Shown here: piece after piece, positions 7,709 to 13,723 of the stretch
How the letters are laid out: each line of letters starts with the position of its first letter
Position numbering within the stretch: the stretch's first letter is position 1
NCBI GenBank assembly: GCA_905202255.1
Contig: CAJKRH010000023.1
Location: 1 to 28,170 of the forward strand
Reading direction: 5' to 3'
Length of the DNA stretch: 28,170 nt
Source: an uncultured Ruminococcus sp.
Lineage (GTDB): Bacteria; Bacillota; Clostridia; Oscillospirales; CAG-272
Notes under the pieces: generated by a model
The model's database searches: none
What the model saw: only the letters and a program-made list of their open reading frames with translations
Told to the model about the DNA's origin: nothing
Position numbers and translations under genes: made by a program

Positions 7709-9037
7709 TCAATAGCCGTATTTTTTCCGCTTCGCCGCGATATAGATAAGCGAAACGACAAACGAAACAAGCTCCGCCGCGACAATGGAAATCCATATGC
7801 CGTCCAGCTTCCAGATAAGCGGAAGAATAAGTATCGCCGCCGTCTGGAAAACGAGTGTACGCAGGAAAGAAATCATAGCGGAAACGCCGCCGTTGCTCAG
7901 CGCCGTAAAGAATGACGAGGCGAAAATGCTCACTCCCGCAAAAAGGAACTGGAATGAGAATATGCGGAAGCCGTGCACCGTCATTTCATAGAGCGCGGGG
8001 TCATAGCCTACGAAAATCCGCGAGAGCGGTTCCGCCATCACCTCGGAAAAGCCGAGCATGGCGAGCGACGAAATGCCTATTATAACAAAGCTTTTTTTCA
8101 GTATACTGCCTATCTCGGCAGGGTTTTTCGCGCCGTAATGATAGCCTATCACAGGCGCAGTGCCTATGGAATAGCCGATAAAAATCGCGAGGAAAACGAG
8201 GTTCACATACATCAGCACGCCATAGGCGGAAACGCCGTCCTCGCCCGCATATTTGATAAGCTGGACATTGTAGAGCATACTGACGAGCGACATCGAGATA
8301 TTGGACATAAGCTCGGAGGAGCCGTTTGTCGTCGCTTTCAGCAGAGCCGCTCCGTCAAAATTCGTTTTTCCGAGGCGGAGCAGGCTCGTATTCGGGCGGA
8401 AGAAATAGACGAGCGGAATTATCCCGCCTACGCACTGCCCCATCACAGTCGCCGCCGCGGCACCCGCCAGTCCCCATTTGAAAACGACGATAAAAAGCGC
8501 ATCGAAAATCATATTCGTAAGCCCGCCCGCGACTGTGGAGAGAAAGCCGAGTCCGGGTTTTCCCGCCGTTACGAAAAAGCTCTGAAATTCCATCTGCAAA
8601 ACATACATCGGCAGTCCAAGTATGAATATCCTGCCGTAGAGCACGCAGTTTTCGAGCAGTTCGCCCTCCGCATGCAGTGCCGCCGCTATCGGACGGATGA
8701 AAATGAACGCAAGTACGGCGATGACCGCGCCGAGCGCGACGGAAATATATACGAAAAAGGAAAAAAGGCGGTTTGCCTTTTCTTCGTTATTCTCGCCGAG
8801 GGTCTTTGCCACTATGGCACTGCCGCCTGTGCCGAACATGAAGCCCACCGTGCCGAGTATCATGAGAAAAGGATAGATGAAATTGACCGCCGCGAAAGGC
8901 GTTTTGCCGACATAATTTGAAACGAAAAAGCCGTCCACAACGCCGTATATCGATGTGAAAATCATCATGATGATGCTCGGCGCGGTAAAGCGGAGCAGCT
9001 TGCCGTATGTAAATTTATCCGATAAATATATTTTCAT
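7709..9037 (-). CDS. MATE-family multidrug/metabolite exporter
   Basis: A 442-residue protein made almost wholly of hydrophobic segments (12 expected), with the two-bundle arrangement of MATE transporters, which export cationic drugs or metabolites in exchange for Na+ or H+. The N-terminal region (FTAPSIIMMIFTSIYGVVDGFFVSNYVG in part) matches the clostridial MATE/DinF branch. Its ATG overlaps the MarR stop by 4 bases (ATGA), so both genes are one translationally coupled operon. GGGG in the end of the MarR gene serves as ribosome site. Under MarR control it is likely a drug-inducible pump; substrate unknown. Confidence 0.92.
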   Translation of the reverse strand: MKIYLSDKFTYGKLLRFTAPSIIMMIFTSIYGVVDGFFVSNYVGKTPFAAVNFIYPFLMILGTVGFMFGTGGSAIVAKTLGENNEEKANRLFSFFVYISVALGAVIAVLAFIFIRPIAAALHAEGELLENCVLYGRIFILGLPMYVLQMEFQSFFVTAGKPGLGFLSTVAGGLTNMIFDALFIVVFKWGLAGAAAATVMGQCVGGIIPLVYFFRPNTSLLRLGKTNFDGAALLKATTNGSSELMSNISMSLVSMLYNVQLIKYAGEDGVSAYGVLMYVNLVFLAIFIGYSIGTAPVIGYHYGAKNPAEIGSILKKSFVIIGISSLAMLGFSEVMAEPLSRIFVGYDPALYEMTVHGFRIFSFQFLFAGVSIFASSFFTALSNGGVSAMISFLRTLVFQTAAILILPLIWKLDGIWISIVAAELVSFVVSLIYIAAKRKKYGY

Positions 9038-9483
9038 TTTGTTTTCCCCATTTCCTTTACGGCGAGCAGAAATTCCTCAAGATAGTTTCTTGTCAGATTC
9101 AGATAGAGCTCCGTATTTTCCTTGCCCCAGCAGTCATATATTCTGTTTTCCTCGGCGATTATCTTCGCCGCGGTAGCGTCGGCGAGCGCCTTTCCGCGCT
9201 CGGTAAAAACCGCTGTTTTCTTCTTGCCGTCATAGTTTTCGAGGGTCAGTATGCCCTCGCGCTCAAGCTTTCGCAGAGCGGAATTCACCGTCTGCTTGCT
9301 CATGCCGGAGTAGGCGCAGATATCGCCGAGCAGGCAGCGCCCGCCCTCGCAGGAAAGCGTATATATTATCTGAAATTCGCTGTCGGAAAAGCCGAAGTGC
9401 AGCGCCGCCTCGTGGTAGGCGGAATTTATTTCTCCCATTATATGATTGAAGCGCAGAAGCGCATCGGATGCAGGTATTCTCAT
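9034..9483 (-). CDS. MarR-family transcriptional regulator
   Basis: A 149-residue winged-helix repressor. The recognition region is around LLGDICAYSGMSKQTVNSALRK (about 51-72), followed by the wing with a basic hairpin (NYDGKKKTAVFTERG) and C-terminal dimerisation helices. Expected to repress its own operon with the coupled MATE exporter until a small phenolic or drug ligand binds. ATG preceded by CGGGAG at 8-nt spacing. The promoter upstream is fully consensus and covered by a 15-bp palindrome. Confidence 0.93.
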   Translation of the reverse strand: MRIPASDALLRFNHIMGEINSAYHEAALHFGFSDSEFQIIYTLSCEGGRCLLGDICAYSGMSKQTVNSALRKLEREGILTLENYDGKKKTAVFTERGKALADATAAKIIAEENRIYDCWGKENTELYLNLTRNYLEEFLLAVKEMGKTK

Positions 9484-9503
9484 GAAAAATCTCCCGTGTA
9501 TTT

Positions 9504-9545
9504 ATGATGCCTCATCATTATAGTACGAAATCGGACAAAAGTCAA
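9504..9545 (-). promoter_or_regulatory. MarR-MATE promoter with palindromic operator
   Basis: Minus strand: TTGACT (9545-9540), 17-bp spacer, TATAAT (9522-9517). The palindrome ATGATG-cct-CATCAT (9504-9518) overlaps the last bases of the -10 box and the start point, an ideal place for MarR to block transcription. Confidence 0.8.
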
Positions 9546-9571
9546 TATGGAAATTCATGTTTTTGCATAGA

Positions 9572-9620
9572 AAAATGCGCCGCTTCTTGTGTGTCATACA
9601 CAAAAAAAACAGCGCATTTT
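9572..9620 (-). terminator. Terminator of the XRE regulator gene
   Basis: Outer stem AAAATGCGC/GCGCATTTT (9572-9580, 9612-9620) enclosing an inner hairpin TTGTGT/ACACAA (9587-9592, 9598-9603), with five Ts on the minus strand. It lies 4 bases past the XRE stop codon. Confidence 0.75.
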
Positions 9621-9624
9621 GTCT

Positions 9625-9831
9625 TTATTCGTCGTCGGGAGTATATTCTATTATATCGGGGATATCGCATTTCAGTATGCGGCAGAGCGTATTCAGGGTA
9701 TATGTGCTGACATTTTCGTTCTTTCTCAGCCTGTCGAGCTGACCCGTGCTTATCCCGTATTCATGGATGAGCCTGTATTGCGATATTCCCTTTTCGCGCA
9801 TTGTCTCCCATAGCTTCCTGTAGGTAATCAT
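9625..9831 (-). CDS. Small XRE (Cro/CI) helix-turn-helix regulator
   Basis: A 68-residue single-domain protein with a Cro/CI helix-turn-helix (ISQYRLIHEYGISTGQLDRLRKN, about 16-38) and a short acidic tail. These stand-alone XRE proteins are common in Clostridia, and their targets are mostly unknown. AGAGGTG lies 6 bases before the ATG. Its promoter is back-to-back with a perfect plus-strand promoter sharing the same -35 bases, so it may control both itself and the divergent short transcript. Confidence 0.85.
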   Translation of the reverse strand: MITYRKLWETMREKGISQYRLIHEYGISTGQLDRLRKNENVSTYTLNTLCRILKCDIPDIIEYTPDDE

Positions 9832-9863
9832 CGTAACACCTCTTTTGCTTTTTATCTATTATT

Positions 9864-9892
9864 ATAATAAATCGCAAAATTTATATTGACAA
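9864..9892 (-). promoter_or_regulatory. Promoter of the XRE gene
   Basis: Minus strand TTGTCA (9892-9887), 17-bp spacer, TATTAT (9869-9864). The -35 box is the complement of the -35 box of the opposite promoter (shared ATTGACAATT). Confidence 0.65.
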
Positions 9893-9914
9893 TTACCCGT
9901 ATATTGGCTATAAT
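9886..9914 (+). promoter_or_regulatory. Orphan perfect sigma-A promoter
   Basis: TTGACA (9886-9891), exactly 17 bp, TATAAT (9909-9914) on the plus strand. The palindrome TATAATTATA (9909-9918) covers the -10 box. No coding sequence follows on this strand; a strong terminator ends about 60 bases downstream. Confidence 0.75.
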
Positions 9915-9920
9915 TATACA

Positions 9921-9981
9921 AAAGCGCAATTTTTCTGCCTTTATCCCCCAAATAAAAAACGACGCCGCCGCGTCGTTTTTT
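9921..9981 (+). ncRNA. Candidate ~60-nt small RNA
   Basis: Inferred transcript from the perfect promoter at 9886-9914 to the terminator at 9954-9981. The unstructured 5' part is pyrimidine-rich (a CUGCCUUUAUCCCCC stretch around 9937-9950, able to pair with purine-rich ribosome sites), then the GC-rich terminator hairpin and U tail. There is no ATG, GTG or TTG start inside. Not recognised as a known RNA family. It could instead be a by-product of a promoter used under XRE control. Confidence 0.4.
9954..9981. terminator. Bidirectional terminator after mntP
   Basis: 12-bp perfect stem (AAAAAACGACGC / GCGTCGTTTTTT, loop CGCC) with T runs both ways. It lies 7 bases past the mntP stop on minus and ends the candidate RNA on plus. 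Confidence 0.9.
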
Positions 9982-9988
9982 ATTATTT

Positions 9989-10561
9989 TCAGAAATTTAT
10001 AACTCCGAGATGCCCGAGCAGGATTTTCAGCGCGATGAGTATAAGTATCGCACCGCCCGCAAATTCTGCCTTGCTTTTGAAGCGCGCACCGAATTTGTTT
10101 CCGATGAAAACGCCCGCAAAGGAAATTGCAAATGTTATGATACCGATGAAGCTGACGGACTTCACAAGGCTGACGCTGAGGAAGGCAAGCGAAATGCCCA
10201 CGGCGAGTGCGTCTATGCTCGTGGCGATGGCAAGCATGAAATATTCCTTCAGATTCAGCTTGTCCGCGTCCTCTTCTTTATCGTCGTCCTTTCTGAAAGA
10301 TTCCGCTATCATCTGTATACCGATTATGGAGAGCAGGATGAAAGCTATCCAGTGGTCTACGGATGTTATGTATTTTTCAAACTGTTTTCCGAGCAGGTAG
10401 CCTATCGCCGGCATCAGCGCCTGAAAGCCTCCGAAAAAAAGCGCGAGTATCAACGCGTTTTTATAGTTCATTTTGCGCATATTCAGCCCTTTGCATATTG
10501 CAACGGCGAATGCGTCCATGGCAAGTCCGACCGAAAGCAGAATCAGCTCTATCGTGCCCAT
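9989..10561 (-). CDS. mntP: Manganese exporter MntP
   Basis: A 190-residue membrane protein with six predicted spans in two inverted repeats, each with the hallmark acidic motif (MDAFAVA with D16, SIDALAVG with D117), and a charged cytoplasmic loop (FRKDDDKEEDADK) between them. It exports Mn2+ and protects against manganese excess. The inner ATG at 10561 is preferred over 10567: GAGGG lies 6 bases before the inner one but touches the outer one, and the protein then starts like known MntP. Monocistronic with its own promoter and terminator. The 5' leader is only about 25 bases, too short for the yybP-ykoY manganese riboswitch found before many mntP genes. Confidence 0.93.
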   Translation of the reverse strand: MGTIELILLSVGLAMDAFAVAICKGLNMRKMNYKNALILALFFGGFQALMPAIGYLLGKQFEKYITSVDHWIAFILLSIIGIQMIAESFRKDDDKEEDADKLNLKEYFMLAIATSIDALAVGISLAFLSVSLVKSVSFIGIITFAISFAGVFIGNKFGARFKSKAEFAGGAILILIALKILLGHLGVINF

Positions 10562-10593
10562 TTTCATCCCTCTTTTTTAAATAATGCTCAATC

Positions 10594-10622
10594 ATGATAT
10601 CACAAACGCGACTGTTTGTCAA
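10594..10622 (-). promoter_or_regulatory. mntP promoter
   Basis: Minus strand TTGACA (10622-10617), 17-bp spacer, TATCAT (10599-10594), about 30 bases before the start codon. Confidence 0.8.
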
Positions 10623-10653
10623 CAAAAATTTGCCGCAAGCTCCGCGAAAGCAG

Positions 10654-10685
10654 AAATCGGCAGAGGGACTGCCCTCTGCCGATTT
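10654..10685 (-). terminator. Terminator-like hairpin after the sigma factor gene
   Basis: Perfect 14-bp GC-rich stem (AAATCGGCAGAGGG / CCCTCTGCCGATTT, loop ACTG), 29 bases past the sigma gene stop and before the mntP promoter. T run short on minus (TTTCTGCTTT). Confidence 0.7.
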
Positions 10686-10714
10686 TATACAAGAGTATTA
10701 AATGCTGTCTGCCC

Positions 10715-12346
10715 TTATTTTGTATAGCTGAAATAGCCGAAATCGCCGTTTCCGCCGGTGTAAAGTCCATTGTCTTTTACAAGAGCCGCGACGCAGCCTC
10801 TCATCCTGTAAAGCATCATGGAAACATAATAATCGAAATCGTCCTTGAAATAAGGCATGCTGTATTTCGATATTACGGCGACCGCGTCGTCATGAAGTTT
10901 TTTCATCGCCGCCATAAGAGCATCGTATTCTTCCCTGTGCTCGCCTATCATAAGATTCATAAGTTCACTCAGCTTATCTCCCTCGAAAACAAGCACTGTC
11001 GGCTTGTATCTGTCGCCGTCCTTTACAAAGTAGCCGTTGTCGCAGAACCTATCAAGTGTACTCTTTTGTGAATCGGTGAAGCCCTCTGTGCTGTATCCGT
11101 TTTTCACAAGCTCGCGGATTACTGCTAAATCTTTTGAATCACTATTAAAACAGTGATCTTTATAAATCTGCTTTCCGAAGCTGCCGTCGTCATTGACATA
11201 GCCGCGCAATTCCAACTTATTACAGTTATCGCGCATAATTGCTCCGTTGTCGCTGAAGCCGCACGCATCTATTCTGCCGCGTCTTGCGCCCTGCTCATAT
11301 CCGACAAATCCCCAGTTGCCGCCGTCTTTTCTCTTGAATCTGTTCCATACGGTGCCGTCGCTTGCCTCTTTCACTTTGTCTGCAAGCTTCATGAAGAAAA
11401 ACATCGTCGCATCCTGCTCGCTCATGGTGCTTTCGCCGATAAACTCCGCATAGTGCCCCGCTACGAAATCGCTTGCCACCTGCCATAATTTTTTGTAATT
11501 TTCATAGGCGAAATCCTCGCAGAGTGCGTTTATCTCTTCTCTGCACTCTTTCGGCGCGATGAAAAAGCTCGTGATATACTTATCGCCGTCTATCTTGCGG
11601 AGAAGCTCGCTTTCTTCGAGAAGCGAAACCTCTTCCTCCATATAAGGCACGGCTATGCCGAGTTCTATTGCCAGTTCTTCGATAGTAGAGGGATTGTTAT
11701 TTGCCTCGCAGAGGATATTTACGGGTATCTTTCTCCTCACCGCGCTCCACGGAAGCCCCGACGGCTGATTTCCCGATGACGAAAAGCTCAGCTCTTCGGG
11801 ATTATAACTTCTTTTTCCGAATTCTCTTGCCATATTCATACCTTCTTTCAGTTTTTGTCTCGCACGGAAAAGTCTTGTCTTGACCGTGCCTTCGGGGATA
11901 TTCATTTTATCGGCTATCTCGGAAATACGCCTGCCATGCACATAGTACATGACAAGAATATCTCTGTATTCCGAAAGGATGAAAGCCAGCTCGCGGCGGA
12001 TAAGCGCGATATCTTCTCTTTTTATGATATCGGAAACGAAATCGCTTTCGTCCGCTATCTCATATTCCGAAATATCGCCGCCATCGAATTTTTCGCTTCG
12101 CTCATGCTTCTGCTTTGCCCAGCGGCTGTAGATATTGCGCACTATCTGCCAGACCCAACCGGAAAAGCTCTCGGGGCAGGCGCCGCGGCGTAGCTGCTCT
12201 ATCACGGCGAGCGCCGTCTCCTGCGAAAGCTCGGCGGCTTCCGCCTCTCCGCCCGTCTTTTTCAGGCAGTAATAATATATCCGCCCGAAATATTCCGAGG
12301 CAAACTCGTGTATGCGAAGCTCGGCGAGGTTTTCACCTGTTTTCAT
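10715..12346 (-). CDS. ECF-like sigma factor with large C-terminal extension
   Basis: A 543-residue protein. Residues about 10-80 form sigma region 2 (SQETALAVIEQL, FSGWVWQIVRNIYSRWAKQ) and about 112-170 region 4 with its helix-turn-helix (ISEIADKMNIPEGTVKTRLFRARQKL, 141-166). Group 4 sigma factors are normally about 160-200 residues; here about 370 more follow. Residues about 205-262 look like a winged helix (TIEELAIELGIAVPYMEEEVSLLEESELL); the rest is an unrecognised, mostly helical acidic domain with several Cys. No membrane segment and no adjacent anti-sigma gene, so the extension may hold the regulatory function. The ATG has GGGG about 14 bases upstream, a weak site. Function of the extension unknown. 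Confidence 0.85.
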   Translation of the reverse strand: MKTGENLAELRIHEFASEYFGRIYYYCLKKTGGEAEAAELSQETALAVIEQLRRGACPESFSGWVWQIVRNIYSRWAKQKHERSEKFDGGDISEYEIADESDFVSDIIKREDIALIRRELAFILSEYRDILVMYYVHGRRISEIADKMNIPEGTVKTRLFRARQKLKEGMNMAREFGKRSYNPEELSFSSSGNQPSGLPWSAVRRKIPVNILCEANNNPSTIEELAIELGIAVPYMEEEVSLLEESELLRKIDGDKYITSFFIAPKECREEINALCEDFAYENYKKLWQVASDFVAGHYAEFIGESTMSEQDATMFFFMKLADKVKEASDGTVWNRFKRKDGGNWGFVGYEQGARRGRIDACGFSDNGAIMRDNCNKLELRGYVNDDGSFGKQIYKDHCFNSDSKDLAVIRELVKNGYSTEGFTDSQKSTLDRFCDNGYFVKDGDRYKPTVLVFEGDKLSELMNLMIGEHREEYDALMAAMKKLHDDAVAVISKYSMPYFKDDFDYYVSMMLYRMRGCVAALVKDNGLYTGGNGDFGYFSYTK

Positions 12347-12417
12347 CCTGTTTCATCCCCTTTCGCTCAAGAAGTGTATGATTTTCGCTTTCGGTTCCCG
12401 AAAAATTTGATTTTTTT

Positions 12418-12444
12418 GAAAAAAAGCGCTCCGCCGAGGAGCGC
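12418..12444 (-). terminator. galE terminator
   Basis: Stem GCGCTCC/GGAGCGC (12426-12432, 12438-12444) followed on minus by seven Ts, 8 bases after the galE stop. Confidence 0.9.
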
Positions 12445-12452
12445 CTTTTCAT

Positions 12453-13469
12453 TTAATCATCATAACCGTGCGGGTTGTTCTTCTGCCAGCGCCATGAATC
12501 GCGGCACATATCGCGGAGATTCTTCTCCGCCACCCAGCCGAGCTTTTCCTTTGCCTTGGTCGGGTCGGCATAGCACTCGGCTATATCGCCCACGCGGCGT
12601 GCGTTTATCTCATAGGGGATATTCACGCCCGAAACCTCGCTGAATGTCTTTACCATTTCAAGCACGCTGTAGCCCTTGCCCGTGCCGAGGTTTATCACAT
12701 CGGCACCCTTGTTCTCCGCGGCATACTTTATCGCGCAGACGTGACCGCGCGCAAGGTCGACAACATGGATATAGTCGCGCACACCCGTGCCGTCCGGCGT
12801 ATCGTAGTCATTGCCGAAAATATGGAGCTTCTCCAGCCTGCCGCTTGCCACCTGCGTGATATAAGGCATCAGATTGTTCGGTATGCCCTGCGGGTCCTCG
12901 CCGATAAGCCCGCTCTCATGTGCACCGATAGGATTGAAATAGCGGAGCAGGACGGCGGAAAGCGAAGGATCTGCGCGGCAGGCATCCTTGAGAATTATTT
13001 CTATCATATATTTTGTCCAGCCGTAGGGATTTGTGCATCTGCCGACGGCGGCACTCTCGTTTATCGGCACGCTGTCCGGCGCACCGTAAACCGTAGCCGA
13101 GGAGGAAAATACGATATTGTGCACGCCGTATTTTCTCATCAGCTCGAGCAAATTCAAAGTGGAATCGAGATTGTTTCTGTAGTATTCGAGCGGCTTTTCA
13201 ACGCTCTCTCCGACAGCCTTGTAGCCGGCAAAATGGATTATAGCCTCCGGCTTCTCCCCGGCAAAAATTTTATCCATCGCCGCCTTGTCGCAGACATCCG
13301 CGCAATGGAAAGCAAAGGGCGCTCCCGTTATTTTTTCAAGGCGACGGAGCACCTCGGGCTTGCTGTTTGAAAAGTTGTCGACAATGACGACATCATGCCC
13401 TGCCGAGCGCAGCTCTATGGCGGTATGCGAGCCTATATATCCCGCTCCTCCAGAAAGCAAAACTTTCAT
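12453..13469 (-). CDS. galE: UDP-glucose 4-epimerase
   Basis: A 338-residue cytosolic short-chain dehydrogenase-like enzyme that interconverts UDP-glucose and UDP-galactose (Leloir pathway, and supply of UDP-galactose for envelope polysaccharides). The NAD-binding GGAGYIG is at 7-13, the catalytic Ser region SSSATVYG at 122-129, and the YxxxK pair Y149/K153 (NPYGWTKYMIE). The C-terminal half binds the UDP-sugar (RYFNPIGAHESGLIGEDP, GTGVRDYIHVVDLA). Full length compared with the family. Start ATG at 13469; the ribosome site is weak (GAAAGAA). Monocistronic, with a perfect promoter and a strong terminator. Confidence 0.97.
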   Translation of the reverse strand: MKVLLSGGAGYIGSHTAIELRSAGHDVVIVDNFSNSKPEVLRRLEKITGAPFAFHCADVCDKAAMDKIFAGEKPEAIIHFAGYKAVGESVEKPLEYYRNNLDSTLNLLELMRKYGVHNIVFSSSATVYGAPDSVPINESAAVGRCTNPYGWTKYMIEIILKDACRADPSLSAVLLRYFNPIGAHESGLIGEDPQGIPNNLMPYITQVASGRLEKLHIFGNDYDTPDGTGVRDYIHVVDLARGHVCAIKYAAENKGADVINLGTGKGYSVLEMVKTFSEVSGVNIPYEINARRVGDIAECYADPTKAKEKLGWVAEKNLRDMCRDSWRWQKNNPHGYDD

Positions 13470-13510
13470 TATATATCACATTCTTTCATATGGATTTTTC
13501 GTTCATGATT

Positions 13511-13539
13511 ATTATAGCGGAAGGCACAATCGCTGTCAA
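13511..13539 (-). promoter_or_regulatory. galE promoter
   Basis: Minus strand TTGACA (13539-13534), 17-bp spacer, TATAAT (13516-13511): exact consensus. Confidence 0.88.
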
Positions 13540-13575
13540 TAGCTTTCCGTCATTTTATTTTGATGTTTTCACGCG

Positions 13576-13595
13576 AGGTTAGTCAAAGCTAACCT
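13576..13595. promoter_or_regulatory. Palindrome in the galE-PFOR intergenic region
   Basis: Perfect inverted repeat AGGTTAG/CTAACCT with a 6-bp centre (TCAAAG), upstream of both PFOR promoter candidates. No T run follows, so it looks like a protein-binding site, not a terminator. The half-site GTTAG/CTAAC resembles DtxR/MntR-type metal-regulator boxes; this link is speculative. Confidence 0.4.
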
Positions 13596-13629
13596 GAAAA
13601 TGTATGTTTTTTCGCAAAAAAATTTCAAA

Positions 13630-13698
13630 TTGCACAGACTTTTTTCGCGCTATATATTTACTTTTCCGTTTGAAAGTGGTAATATATATTCATAATCT
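13630..13698 (+). promoter_or_regulatory. Candidate PFOR promoters
   Basis: Two sigma-A-like pairs: TTGCAC (13630-13635), 17 bp, TATATT (13653-13658); and TTGAAA (13670-13675), 17 bp, TAATCT (13693-13698). Sequence alone cannot decide which is used; the region is very AT-rich. Confidence 0.45.
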
Positions 13699-13723
13699 AT
13701 AAAAATTTCCGGAGGAAAAAAAC

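Noticed and set aside
10010..10597. 195-codon plus-strand frame opposite mntP
   Set aside because: Shadow of mntP; no motif, no ribosome site, and it crosses the mntP promoter.
10562..10714. yybP-ykoY manganese riboswitch before mntP
   Set aside because: The mapped promoter leaves about 25 leader bases and the hairpin at 10654-10685 is upstream of the promoter, behaving as the sigma gene terminator.
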